Positions 34,241 to 46,229 of a stretch of DNA of 64,000 bases are shown here, one piece after another. The stretch's first letter is position 1. Every line of letters begins with the position of its first letter. The notes below the pieces were generated by a model that had not been told where the DNA came from, did not search any database, and saw only the letters and a list, made by a program, of their open reading frames with translations. The stretch covers positions 60,001 to 124,000 of the forward strand of contig JAMOUJ010000003.1 of assembly GCA_027068075.1 (NCBI GenBank), read 5' to 3'. Both the position numbers and the translations under genes were made by a program. The stretch comes from Candidatus Aminicenantota bacterium (lineage in GTDB: Bacteria; Acidobacteriota; Aminicenantia; S016-38).

Positions 34241-34985
34241 ATGGAAAGGGTGAAGAAGTTTTTGAAAAATTACAGGGGCGGTGTGGTGGCTTTTTCCGGC
34301 GGCAGGGACTCCCTGGCTCTGTGCCTTCTGGCCAGGGAGGTTTACGGGAAAAATCATCTGTGCGTTACGGTGAAATACCCATACACCCACAGATGGACCG
34401 TGGAAAAGGCCCGGGAAATGGCGAAGAAGTTTTCCCTCAACCACCGGGTGGTGGAGATGCCCCTGCCCTACGAACTCAGGGAAAACCAGCCCCTGCGCTG
34501 TTATTGGTGCAAACGCAGGATGTTTGAAAAACTCAAGGAATTCGCCAAAAAGAACTGGGGGGTCTTTGAGGGCAGCCTCCTGAAGGAGGAAGCCCGGGAC
34601 GGCCTGCGGGCTGCCTGGGAGGAAGGAGTCCAGTCCCCCTTCGCCGAAGCCAGGATAGGCAGAAGGGCCGTCAACAGGTTCTTAAAGGAAAGGGGGGTGG
34701 AGGAAATTCCGCCGGAGACCTGCCTTCTCACCAGATTGCCCCTGAGGGCCCGGTTTAACGAAGAACTCCTGCGAAAACTGGAAAGGGTGGAGGACTTCCT
34801 GCGGGAGCACGGAATATCCGCTCCCCGGGCCCGGTGGCATTCGGGGGTGGTGAGGATTGAAGTCCCCGCCGGTCAGATCCGGAAAGCCCTGGGCCTTAGA
34901 AAGGACCTGGTAGAACTCGGAAAAGAAATAGGGTTTAAATTTCTATCCCTGGACCTGGAGGGTTACAGGACGGGGTCCATGGGAT

Positions 34986-35005
<20 letters not shown>
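34241..35005 (+). CDS. larE: LarE-like ATP-dependent sacrificial sulfur transferase
   Basis: A 254-residue PP-loop ATPase of the LarE/TIGR00268 family, which adds sulfur to the nickel-pincer cofactor precursor. PP-loop SGGRDS at 19-24; a CxxC pair in RCYWCKRR (Cys87, Cys90) and Cys161 in PPETCLLTRLPLR are the three residues that hold a [4Fe-4S] cluster in the cluster-type LarE branch, unlike the sacrificial-Cys enzyme of Lactiplantibacillus. EGSLLKEEARDGLRAA and QSPFAEARIGRRAV follow the family. Its 3' end overlaps atpC by 20 nt on the other strand. LarB is encoded 21 kb away. Confidence 0.85.
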
Positions 35006-37649
<2,644 letters not shown>

Positions 37650-37650
<1 letters not shown>

Positions 37651-39185
37651 CAGGCCTCCTCAGCCTCTATACCCTTGTCCTTCATGAAGAGTTCCTGGAA
37701 CTCCTTAACAGCCTGGGCCATCTTCTTATCCAGTTCCTCGTCTATGTCCTTCTTTTCCAGGATTTCCCGATATATATCGGGGTGGATCTTCTCCACATAG
37801 TCCAGCAAGCCCTTTTCAAATTCCCTGACCAGTTCCACGGGAATGGGGTCCAGGTAACCGCGGGTTCCGGCGTAAACGGCCACTATCTGTTTCTCCACGG
37901 GAACCGGCTGGTACTGGGGCTGTTTTAAAAGTTCCGTGAGCCTCTTTCCCCTCTCCAGTTGGGCCTGGGTGGTGGGGTCCAGTTCAGAGCCGAACTGGGC
38001 GAAGGCCTCCAGTTCCCTGAACTGGGCCAGTTCCAGACGCAACCTTCCCGCCACCCTCTTCATGGCCTTTATCTGTGCGTTTCCTCCAACCCTGGAGACG
38101 GAAATTCCCACATTGATGGCGGGCCTTATTCCCCGGTTGAAGAGGTCGGTTTGAAGGTAAATCTGTCCGTCGGTGATGGATATGACATTGGTGGGGATGT
38201 AGGCGGAAACATCGCCCTCCTGGGTCTCAATTATGGGAAGAGCCGTCAGGGAACCGCCTCCGTGTTCGTCGTTCAACTTTGCCGCCCTTTCCAGTAGGCG
38301 GGAGTGGAGGTAGAAGATGTCACCGGGATAGGCCTCCCTTCCAGGGGGACGCCGGAGAAGCAGGGAAATCTCCCTGTATGCGGCGGCGTGCTTGGAAAGA
38401 TCGTCGTATATGATCAGGGCATGTTTACCGTTATCCCTGAAATACTCCCCCATGGCGCATCCAGCGTAGGGGGCAAGATACTGAAGGGATGCGGGCTCCG
38501 AGGCGGTGGCGGCCACCACGATGGTGTAATCCATGGCCCCTTGGTCCTGCAGGGTTTTTATCACCTGGGCCACCGTGGAAGCCTTCTGCCCCACGGCCAC
38601 ATATATGCACACCACATCCTGGTCCTTCTGGTTTATTATGGCGTCCACGGCTATGGCGGTCTTTCCGGTCTGGCGGTCGCCGATGATAAGTTCACGCTGT
38701 CCCCTGCCTATGGGGATCATGGTATCTATGGCCTTTATTCCCGTCTGGAGGGGCTCCTTCACCGGCATACGCTCCACTATTCCCGGGGCCAGTCTCTCCA
38801 CGGGAAGGTATTTATCCGTTTTTATGGGACCCCTCCCGTCCACGGGCAGACCCAGGGGATTGACCACCCTGCCGATGAGACCTTCCCCCACGGGAACTTC
38901 AAAGATCCTCCTGGTCCTGCGGACCTTGTCCCCTTCCCTTATCTTCTCGTATTCTCCGAAGAGGACGGCCCCCACATTGTCCTCCTCCAACTGGAGGGCA
39001 AGCCCGTAGATGTTGTGGGGAAATTCCAGGAGTTCCCCGTACATGACATTTTCCAGACCGTACATTCTGGCGATGCCGTCGCCGGCCTGGACCACCACCC
39101 CCTCCTCCTCCACATCAATTTCGGGCTTGAACTCGGAGATCCTCTGCTGGATTAATTTGCTTATCTCTTCAATCTTTATTTCCAT
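37650..39185 (-). CDS. atpA: F1Fo ATP synthase alpha subunit
   Basis: A 511-residue alpha subunit: Walker [27 protein letters not shown] and [15 protein letters not shown]. Non-catalytic nucleotide-binding subunit of F1. It is 1 nt after atpH and overlaps atpG by one base. Confidence 0.97.
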
Positions 39186-39186
39186 C

Positions 39187-39720
39187 CTATTCCCCCTCTA
39201 TTATTTTTCTTTTTATGAGTTCCAGTTGCTTTTCAATGGAACCGTCGTAAACGGTGTACCCCTTCTTCAAAACGAGACCTCCGATGATGGAGGGATCCAC
39301 CTGGGTTCTTATTTTGATTTCCCCCTTGAACTTTCGGAGGAGGGCTTTCTTTATCCTCTCCACCAGATCCTCCTCGGGATCTACTGCAGAGATAAGGGTA
39401 AATTCGTAGATGCCGTGGACGGAATTCCAGAACTGGTGGAAGAACTCAAGGATCATGGGAAAAATCACCATGCGGTTCCTCTCCGCCAGCAGGACGAGAA
39501 AATTCCTTGTTTTCTTGTGGAAGTTGCGGGTTATCTCCTCCACCAAGCCCTTCTTCCTGGCAGGGGGAACGAAGTGGGAGGACAGGAATTCACCCAGGGG
39601 AGTTTCCTTGAAAAATCTGAGGAAAACCTTTAACTCCGAATCCACCTCAGGGTATTCCTGGTCCGTTACCGAAGCCACCAGGGCCCAGGCGTATCTCCTG
39701 GCTACAGCCCTTCCCTTCAA
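39187..39720 (-). CDS. atpH: F1Fo ATP synthase delta subunit
   Basis: A 177-residue delta (OSCP) subunit: [12 protein letters not shown] near the start and the C-terminal [25 protein letters not shown]. It links F1 to the stator. The start codon is TTG, overlapping the atpF TGA as TTGA, with GAGGAG ahead. Confidence 0.92.
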   Translation of the reverse strand: MKGRAVARRYAWALVASVTDQEYPEVDSELKVFLRFFKETPLGEFLSSHFVPPARKKGLVEEITRNFHKKTRNFLVLLAERNRMVIFPMILEFFHQFWNSVHGIYEFTLISAVDPEEDLVERIKKALLRKFKGEIKIRTQVDPSIIGGLVLKKGYTVYDGSIEKQLELIKRKIIEGE

Positions 39721-40271
39721 TTCTCCAACTCCTCTATGTATTTTTCCATGAGTTTCCGGTGCCTTTGGGGGGTCATTTTCCTCTTGATCCTTTCCCTGGC
39801 CACCTCCACCGCCAACTCTGCCGCATAGGCCCTCAGTTCCCTCTTGGCCTTTTCAAAATACGCCTCCATTTCCTCCCGGGCCATTCTTTTTATTTTTTCC
39901 GCTTCCTCCTCCGCCTGCTGGAGTATTTTTTCCCGTTCCCTGCGGGCATTTTCCAGGGCCTTGCCCTTGAGTTCTTCAATTTCTCTGCCGAGGTTGGCCA
40001 GTCTTTCCTCGGCTTCCTTTAGTTTGGCCTCCGCTTCCCTGGCCCTTTCCTCCGCCTCCTTAAGTTTGGCCTTAACCGAGGAGGAGTAGTTCAAAAAGGC
40101 CTCCTTGATGGGCTTCCCCAGATAATAAATCAGTATCGCCATTAGAACGGAAAAATTCAGGGTTTTCCAGAGAAAACCCGAAGATTCCGAGGCCAGAAGA
40201 TTGCCGGGCAGGGCGAGAAAGAGAAGCCCTACCAGGAAAGCAATTTCTTTTCTATTTCCTGGGCTATCCAT
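39717..40271 (-). CDS. atpF: F1Fo ATP synthase b subunit with signal-peptide-like N-terminus
   Basis: A 184-residue stator b subunit. Its N-terminus (about residues 11-30, FLVGLLFLALPGNLLASESS) looks like a cleavable signal peptide, ahead of the real membrane helix (about 34-50, NFSVLMAILIYYLGKP) and a long coiled coil (EEAERAR to KREL). Such extended b subunits exist in several anaerobic lineages. It overlaps b' by 43 nt. The start at 40271 lacks a clear SD, and no later start is better. Confidence 0.82.
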   Translation of the reverse strand: MDSPGNRKEIAFLVGLLFLALPGNLLASESSGFLWKTLNFSVLMAILIYYLGKPIKEAFLNYSSSVKAKLKEAEERAREAEAKLKEAEERLANLGREIEELKGKALENARREREKILQQAEEEAEKIKRMAREEMEAYFEKAKRELRAYAAELAVEVARERIKRKMTPQRHRKLMEKYIEELEN

Positions 40272-40651
40272 TCTACATTCCCCCGGAGGGATTCTCTGGT
40301 TTTGCGGATTTCCTCCTGGATTTTTTCCCTGAACTTCCTCTCCTCCTGGGCCAGGGCCTCCCTCAGGACCCGGAGTTTTTCCTCCTTGGCCCTTTCCGCT
40401 TCCTTCCTGATTTTGTCCACCTCCTCCAGGGCTTCCCGCCTGGCCTTTTCCAATTCCTCCCGGATTAGCCGGGTTTTCTCCTCAAAGGCGGCCAGGGCCC
40501 TGGTGTATACCTCCTCCTTTTCCGCCAGGAACCCTTCCCTCTCCTCAATGGCCCTCCTATAGGGCTCAAAATAAAGTTTTTTAAGTAGCAGGAAGGTGCC
40601 CCAGAAGATAAAGAATATGGCTATCAGGGAACCATCCAGCGTAAGGGTCAT
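40229..40651 (-). CDS. atpF': F1Fo ATP synthase b' subunit
   Basis: A 140-residue second b-type subunit: one membrane helix (AIFFIFWGTFLLLKKLYF) then YRRAIEEREG and a long charged coiled coil, as in the b/b' pairs of photosynthetic and some anaerobic bacteria. First gene of the ATP synthase run here; the a and c genes are absent, so they lie elsewhere. A CATAAT ends 6 nt before the ATG with no SD. Confidence 0.85.
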   Translation of the reverse strand: MTLTLDGSLIAIFFIFWGTFLLLKKLYFEPYRRAIEEREGFLAEKEEVYTRALAAFEEKTRLIREELEKARREALEEVDKIRKEAERAKEEKLRVLREALAQEERKFREKIQEEIRKTRESLRGNVEWIAQEIEKKLLSW

Positions 40652-40657
40652 TGGGTC

Positions 40658-40663
40658 ATTATG
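40658..40663 (-). promoter_or_regulatory. Possible -10 for the atp operon (leaderless)
   Basis: CATAAT on the minus strand, followed by GACCCA and the b' ATG at 40651. A TTGGAA at 40684-40689 is a possible -35 but at a 20-nt spacer, so the promoter call is tentative. Confidence 0.4.
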
Positions 40664-40758
40664 ATATCAAAAAAACTTTAAATTTCCAATGCTTTGATTT
40701 TGACCCCGGGGAGGATTTTATGGGAGAATTTCTGACCTAAGAAAAGGGAGGTAGAAAA

Positions 40759-42363
40759 ATGAGGAAATTGGCCTCACTCGCTGTTTTTTTAACTCTGATT
40801 TTAACGGTTTTTCCGTGCACCAACATCCTGGTAACCCGGGGAGCCACCGCCGACGGTAGCACCATGATAGCCTATGTGGCGGATTCTCACACCCTCTACG
40901 GTGCCCTTTACTTCACCCCGGCCCGGGACCACATCCCCGGGGAAACCGTTGATGTTTACGAATGGGACACGGGTAAGTATTTGATGAGCATCCCCCAGGT
41001 GGCCCATACCTACCGGGTGGTAGGCTTCATGAACGAACACCAGGTTTCCATAGGCGAAACCACCTTCGGCGGAAGGCACGAACTCCGCTCCAAGGTGGGT
41101 ATAGATTACGGAAGTTTGATGTTTCTGGCCCTTCAGAGGGCAAAAACCGCCAGGGAAGCCATAAAAGTAATGACCTCCCTGGTGGAAAAATACGGTTATT
41201 ACAGCGAGGGGGAAAGTTTTTCCATCGCTGACCCCCGGGAGGTCTGGATCCTGGAGATGGTGGGTAAGGGCAAGGAAAAGGGGGCGGTATGGGTGGCCTG
41301 CCGGGTCCCCGACGGCTACATCTCTGCCCACGCCAACCAATCAAGGATACGAAAATTTCCCCTCCACGACCCGGATAAATGCATCTACTCCCGGGATGTA
41401 ATCTCCTTTGCCAGGAAAATGGGATACTTCAAGGGAAGGGACGAAGACTTCAGTTTTGCCGACGCCTATGCCCCGGTGGATTTCGGTGGCCTGAGGTTCT
41501 GCGAAGCGAGGGTGTGGGACATTTTCAGAAGGGTAGCCCCCTCCCTTCAACTTCCCGACGACTACATCAAGGGAAACCCCGACGCAAAACCCCTTCCCCT
41601 GTGGATAAAACCGAAGAAGAAATTGACGGTGAGGGATGTCATTTCCCTGCTCCGGAGCCACTTTGAAGGAACGGATCTGGACATGACCAGGGATGTGGGG
41701 GCGGGTCCCTTCAAACTGCCCTATCGCTGGAGGCCCCTGGTGTGGAAATACAACGGAAAGAAATACTTTAACGAAAGGGCTATTTCCACCCAGCAGACGG
41801 GGTTCTCCTTTGTGGCCCACATGCGCTCCTGGCTTCCCGCTCCCATAGGCGGTGTCTTCTGGTTCGGGGTGGACGATACCTACAGCAATGTGTATGTCCC
41901 CTTCTACGCCGGGATAAGGTCCGTGCCCAGGGCCTGGTCCGTGGAAGGCGGGGACTTCAGCCGTTTCTCCTGGGACTCCGCCTTCTGGGTTTTCAACTTC
42001 GTTGCCAATTACGCCTACTCAAGATACTGCGACATGATAAAGGACATTCAGAAGGTCCAGTGGGAACTGGAGGGCAGGTTTTTTGCCGAGCAGAAGGAAG
42101 TGGAAACCACGGCCATGGCCCTCTACAAACAGGCCCCGGGCCTTGCCAGGGATTACCTCACCAGGTACTCCCACAGTCAGGCAACCTATGTCCTCCGCCG
42201 GTGGAAAAAACTGGGGGAATTCCTCATCTGGAAGTACCTGGACGGAAATGTAAAGGACGAGTTCGGAGGGGTAACCCATCCGGGCTACCCCAAGGAGTGG
42301 TATAAGAGGATAGTGGAGGAAACCGGCGATAAATTCCTCTACCGGGAAAAGAAAAAGGAATAG
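40759..42363 (+). CDS. C69-family dipeptidase (U34), exported
   Basis: A 534-residue Ntn-hydrolase of peptidase family C69. A signal peptide (about 1-19) ends in VFP, and the next residue Cys20 (CTNILVTRGATADGSTMIA) should become the N-terminal nucleophile after cleavage. The order VGFMNEHQVSIGETTFGG, EGESFSIADPREVWILEM and FSFVAHMRSWLP is typical of this family. It probably cleaves peptides in the periplasm. SD GGGAGGT precedes the ATG; the stop sits 1 nt from the convergent M16 stop. A TTGACC with an extended TGG GAGAAT (about 40699-40728) may be its promoter. Confidence 0.9.
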   Translation: MRKLASLAVFLTLILTVFPCTNILVTRGATADGSTMIAYVADSHTLYGALYFTPARDHIPGETVDVYEWDTGKYLMSIPQVAHTYRVVGFMNEHQVSIGETTFGGRHELRSKVGIDYGSLMFLALQRAKTAREAIKVMTSLVEKYGYYSEGESFSIADPREVWILEMVGKGKEKGAVWVACRVPDGYISAHANQSRIRKFPLHDPDKCIYSRDVISFARKMGYFKGRDEDFSFADAYAPVDFGGLRFCEARVWDIFRRVAPSLQLPDDYIKGNPDAKPLPLWIKPKKKLTVRDVISLLRSHFEGTDLDMTRDVGAGPFKLPYRWRPLVWKYNGKKYFNERAISTQQTGFSFVAHMRSWLPAPIGGVFWFGVDDTYSNVYVPFYAGIRSVPRAWSVEGGDFSRFSWDSAFWVFNFVANYAYSRYCDMIKDIQKVQWELEGRFFAEQKEVETTAMALYKQAPGLARDYLTRYSHSQATYVLRRWKKLGEFLIWKYLDGNVKDEFGGVTHPGYPKEWYKRIVEETGDKFLYREKKKE

Positions 42364-42364
42364 G

Positions 42365-43702
42365 TCAGAACCTGGGAGGTTTTATCACCTCCAGGGGACC
42401 GAAGTTCTTCAGTTGGGGCTTTATCTTTTCCGCCGGGCCAACGCAGACTACAACCACTGGCTTTTCGTGAAAATACCTTCTGGCTGCCCGGTTTACCTCC
42501 CTCAGGCCAAGGGGAGGAACGAACTTCCTTTCCCAGTGTATGTAATCCCTTCCGTAGCCGTAGAGTTCGGAGTTTAGCACCCGGTAGGCTAAATCCAGAG
42601 GGGTCTCCATCCTCAGGGGGTATCCTCCCAGGTAATAGCCCTTGGCTCTGCGAAGTTCGTCGGCGGTGGCCCCCTTCTCCCTGAATTCCCTTATCAGTTT
42701 AAGAATGAGGCCCACGGTCTTCCCCACGGTCTCGTTCTTGGTGAAGGTGCTTACGGCGAAATAATCGCCCCGCCGGAACCCGGTGAAATAGGAGTAAATC
42801 CCGTAGGTGAGCCCCTCCTGGGACCTTATGACCTTCATCATCCTGGAGGAAAATCCTCCTCCTCCCAGGATGTAATTGGCCACTTTCCTGGTCACCATCT
42901 CCCTGAGGGGAAGGGCAGGGGCCAGATAACCCAGCCTTATCTGGGTCTGGGGGGCCTGGGGACGATCCACTATGTAAATTCTGGTCTCAAGGGTTCTGGT
43001 GCGGAGGGGAAGGAATTTAGCGGCCCGCCCAGAAGGCATGGAAGCCAGGTATTTCTTCACCAGTTCCCTGGCCCGGGAGGGGGAAACATTACCGGCCACC
43101 ACCACGAAAACATTGGCCTTGTTGAAAAACCCGTGGTGGTAGTTCACGAGGTCCTTGCGGTCTATCCTCTCCACGGTTTTAGGGGTGGCTTCCCTTCCGA
43201 AGGCGGTCCCCGCCAGAAGTTTTGAGCGGAAAACCTCCGAGGCCAGATAACCGGGTTCGTCCCATTTCTGGGCCAGGGAGGTTACAAGCCTCCTTTTCTC
43301 CTTGGCTATTTCCTTCTCCGGAAAAGAAGGATGAAGCAGGGCATCCGCCACCAGGGAAAAGGTCTCGTCAAAGTGCTCCTTGAGGCTCCATCCGTAAATG
43401 TAAAGGGCTTCGTCCTCGGCATAGGCCGTGACGGTGGAGCCCAGGGTTTCGGTCTTTTCTGCGAATTCTCTGGCAGAGTATTTATCCGTTCCCTTAGTAA
43501 GCAGGGAAGAGAGAAGTTCGGCCAATCCCTCTTTCCCCGCCGGGTCGTATCCGCTTCCGCCTTTGACCATGATGTAAATCACGGCGCTGTCTATGTCGTT
43601 TCTGGGGATCACGGCTCCCCTTATACCGCTTACCTTAAAGTATTGAAGGCTGCCCGAAAGGACAAAACCCACGAAGATTAGAAAGAACGATAATTTCCTC
43701 AT
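42365..43702 (-). CDS. M16-family peptidase-like protein, catalytically inactive subunit
   Basis: A 445-residue M16B protein with a signal peptide. The zinc motif HxxEH of active members is missing: the equivalent region reads KEGLAELLSSLLTKG. The rest of the two-domain fold is present (RLGYLAPALPLREMV and the SRMMKVIRSQEGLTYGIYSYF of the substrate-binding half). M16B enzymes often work as heterodimers of one active and one inactive subunit; the active partner is the next gene, overlapping by ATGA. Confidence 0.87.
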   Translation of the reverse strand: MRKLSFFLIFVGFVLSGSLQYFKVSGIRGAVIPRNDIDSAVIYIMVKGGSGYDPAGKEGLAELLSSLLTKGTDKYSAREFAEKTETLGSTVTAYAEDEALYIYGWSLKEHFDETFSLVADALLHPSFPEKEIAKEKRRLVTSLAQKWDEPGYLASEVFRSKLLAGTAFGREATPKTVERIDRKDLVNYHHGFFNKANVFVVVAGNVSPSRARELVKKYLASMPSGRAAKFLPLRTRTLETRIYIVDRPQAPQTQIRLGYLAPALPLREMVTRKVANYILGGGGFSSRMMKVIRSQEGLTYGIYSYFTGFRRGDYFAVSTFTKNETVGKTVGLILKLIREFREKGATADELRRAKGYYLGGYPLRMETPLDLAYRVLNSELYGYGRDYIHWERKFVPPLGLREVNRAARRYFHEKPVVVVCVGPAEKIKPQLKNFGPLEVIKPPRF

Positions 43703-45003
43703 TTTTCACCTCCCTGGGGAAGGATGTAAACCACATTCCTTTTCTGAAATTTAAAATACTTTTCCGCCGCCTTCTTTACATCCTCCCCGGTTATCCTGCG
43801 ATAGGCCTCCAGCCGCTTGAGAAAGAAGGTGGGGTCTCCCGTGTTCAGATAACTTTCCCCCACCATGTATCCCACATAAAAGGCCCTTTCCAGGTTCCTC
43901 ACCATGGATGCGAGAATCTGATTCCTGGCCTTTTCTAACTCCCAGGGCTCTATTTTACCCTCGTGGAAGTTCTCCACGATGGAAAACATCTCATTCCCGG
44001 CCTCGTCCAGGTCCTTTCCCATGTTCACCATGAGATAGGTAAAGAAGTATCCTCCGTCCATCATGGGCCTTATGCCGCCACCGGCCTGCATGGCCACGGC
44101 CTTTTCCTCCACCAGTTTTGCATAAATCCTGCTGCTCCTACCCTGTCCTAAGATTCTGGCCGCCACTTCCAGGGCGGGGATGTCCTGGCTTCTGTAGGGA
44201 GGAACCCGGTATGCGGCGAAGAGGAAGGGAACATGGACCTTCATGTAAACCTTGGCGTACCTGGGACCCTTCTGCTGCGGTTCCCGGGTTACCACCGGCG
44301 GCACCTTGGGGCCCTTCTTCCAGGAAGAGAAGTATTTTTTGAGGGTGGTCACCACTGCATCCCTATTAAATCCGCCGCTCACCACTATGAAAACATTGGA
44401 GGGGTTGTACCTTTCCTCGTAGTATTGGCGGACCTTCTCTGCGGTGTAGGCCAGGATGTCGCTGGGCCACCCTATAACGGGCCAGTGGTAGGGATGGGCC
44501 ATGAAGGTAAGCCCCTGGAGAAGTTCAAAGGCCTTACCGAAGGGGGAATTGTCCACGCCCATAAGCCTTTCCTCGTAAACCACCTTCCTTTCCGAGGCAA
44601 AGGCCCCGGGGTCTATTTTAGCGAACATGAAGCGGTCCGCTTCCAGCCTGGCCACTAAGTCAATTTTTCCCGGGGATATGTTGTCAAAATAAACGGTTTT
44701 GTCTTCGGATGTGAAGGCATTGACCTCCCCTCCGTTTTCCTTGATTATCCTGGCGTGCTCCTCGGGTCCGTAGTGCCTGGACCCCTTGAACATCATGTGC
44801 TCCAGCATGTGGGAAATTCCGGTGATTCCAGGTCTTTCGTTCCGGGAACCGGTCCTCACCCACACCTGAAAACTCATCACCGGCGTGTTGGGGTTGGGAA
44901 CCAGTAAAACCTCAAGCCCGTTGGGCAAAACCTCCTTCTGGACCTTCACATTGAGGGCCCAGGTGGGGGCTAAAAACAAGATTAAAAGGACAAATCTCCT
45001 CAT
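43699..45003 (-). CDS. M16-family zinc peptidase, active subunit
   Basis: A 434-residue M16B peptidase with a signal peptide and the inverted zinc motif HMLEH (65-69) in GISHMLEHMMFKGS, plus the downstream Glu in VVYEERL. It pairs with the inactive subunit encoded next (ATGA). The ATG at 45003 follows AAGGAGG; an in-frame TTG one codon earlier is less likely. A TATAAT at 45030-45035 is the probable -10. Confidence 0.9.
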   Translation of the reverse strand: MRRFVLLILFLAPTWALNVKVQKEVLPNGLEVLLVPNPNTPVMSFQVWVRTGSRNERPGITGISHMLEHMMFKGSRHYGPEEHARIIKENGGEVNAFTSEDKTVYFDNISPGKIDLVARLEADRFMFAKIDPGAFASERKVVYEERLMGVDNSPFGKAFELLQGLTFMAHPYHWPVIGWPSDILAYTAEKVRQYYEERYNPSNVFIVVSGGFNRDAVVTTLKKYFSSWKKGPKVPPVVTREPQQKGPRYAKVYMKVHVPFLFAAYRVPPYRSQDIPALEVAARILGQGRSSRIYAKLVEEKAVAMQAGGGIRPMMDGGYFFTYLMVNMGKDLDEAGNEMFSIVENFHEGKIEPWELEKARNQILASMVRNLERAFYVGYMVGESYLNTGDPTFFLKRLEAYRRITGEDVKKAAEKYFKFQKRNVVYILPQGGEK

Positions 45004-45029
45004 CAAAACCTCCTTGGCGGTCTCTTAAA

Positions 45030-45035
45030 ATTATA
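45030..45035 (-). promoter_or_regulatory. -10 for the M16 peptidase pair
   Basis: A consensus TATAAT on the minus strand, 26 nt ahead of the ATG at 45003; with AAGGAGG in the leader. No clear -35. Confidence 0.5.
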
Positions 45036-45083
45036 CGGCAACGGATCCCTTTTTCCCTGGAAAAACGGGAAATAGAAGGATGT

Positions 45084-46226
45084 TTAGTCCACGAAGGGAT
45101 TTTCGTAGGAGAGTATCACCTCCGCCACCTCCGGCCGCATGAGGAGTTCCGGAGGCCTTTCTCCCTTCTGAAGAAGTCCCCTTATCTTGGTTCCGGAAAA
45201 GTTCACATGGTCCTCGGGAGGATGAGGACAGGTCTTATCGTTGGCCACGGAATTGCACTTCTTGCAGTAGAAGAAACTACGGAAGAAAATGGGCTCTATT
45301 CCCAGGTCCGGATACTCCTTGAATATCTCGTGGGCATCGTAGGGACCGTAGAAATTGCCCACGCCGGCGTGGTCCCTGCCCACGATGAAGTGGGTACATC
45401 CGAAGTTCTTGCGGATGATGGCGTGGTGTATGGCCTCCCGGGGGCCTGCATACCTCATCTCCATGGGGAGAATGGAGAGGACCACCCGGTTCTTAGGATA
45501 ATAGTTTTCTATAAGGGCCCAGTAGGCGTGAAGGATCACCTCGTCGCGGAAGTCCCCTTTCTTCTTTTTGCCTATTACGGGGTTTACGAAGAGTCCATCC
45601 ACCACGGTGAGGGCCGCCTTCTGGACATATTCGTGGCCTATGTGGGGAACATTCCGGGTCTGGAAGCCCACCACTTTTTCCCAGCCCATGGTTTCAAAGA
45701 GAACCCTGGTCTCCCTGGGGGAAAGGTTTACCTCGGGGAAGGGTTCCTCTATGCCGTCCAGGAGGAGAATATCCCCGGAAACAAGAAAGTCCTCCATGGA
45801 GAAGGTCCTCTCCACTCCGGGATGGGACCTATCGGTGGTCCTGTAAACCTTCAGGGCGAATTCCTCCTTGTCCCAGGAGTATATACTCTCTATTTCCATA
45901 AAGGCTACCTTTCTCCCCCGGTGGGTTAAAACAACCCCCTGGTGGGCAATCAGCCTCTCCCTCTCAGCCTCCCCCACATCCAGAACTATGGGAACCGTCC
46001 ACGGGAGGCCGTCGGAAAGCCTCCCATGGTCCAGGACCGATTGAAGGTCCTTTCTATTCAGAAACCCGGTGAGTGGAGAATACAGACCCCGGGCTATGTT
46101 CACCACATCCTTGGCCCTTTCGTACGAAATCTCCAGTTCAGGATAATTCCCGGAAAGGACCTCTTCCCTCTGCTGCCGGGAAGCCACCCGATTTATTAAT
46201 TCTCCTCCGTGGGGTGGTATAAGCAT
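45084..46226 (-). CDS. sat: Sulfate adenylyltransferase (ATP sulfurylase)
   Basis: A 380-residue single-chain ATP sulfurylase. The motif GFQTRNVPHIGHEYVQKAAL is the QTRNP/HxxH-type ATP site, followed by MRYAGPREAIHHAIIRKNFGCTHFIVGRDHAGVG. Near the C-terminus four Cys and His residues in YCKKCNSVANDKTCPHP suggest a zinc site as in thermophilic Sat. It makes APS from sulfate and ATP. It lies 3 nt after apsK in the same operon. No APS or PAPS reductase is nearby. Confidence 0.94.
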   Translation of the reverse strand: MLIPPHGGELINRVASRQQREEVLSGNYPELEISYERAKDVVNIARGLYSPLTGFLNRKDLQSVLDHGRLSDGLPWTVPIVLDVGEAERERLIAHQGVVLTHRGRKVAFMEIESIYSWDKEEFALKVYRTTDRSHPGVERTFSMEDFLVSGDILLLDGIEEPFPEVNLSPRETRVLFETMGWEKVVGFQTRNVPHIGHEYVQKAALTVVDGLFVNPVIGKKKKGDFRDEVILHAYWALIENYYPKNRVVLSILPMEMRYAGPREAIHHAIIRKNFGCTHFIVGRDHAGVGNFYGPYDAHEIFKEYPDLGIEPIFFRSFFYCKKCNSVANDKTCPHPPEDHVNFSGTKIRGLLQKGERPPELLMRPEVAEVILSYENPFVD

Positions 46227-46229
46227 GGC

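Noticed and set aside
40699-40728. A strong promoter for the C69 peptidase
   Set aside because: TTGACC with an extended GAGAAT at 18 nt is suggestive but far from consensus; mentioned only in the gene entry.
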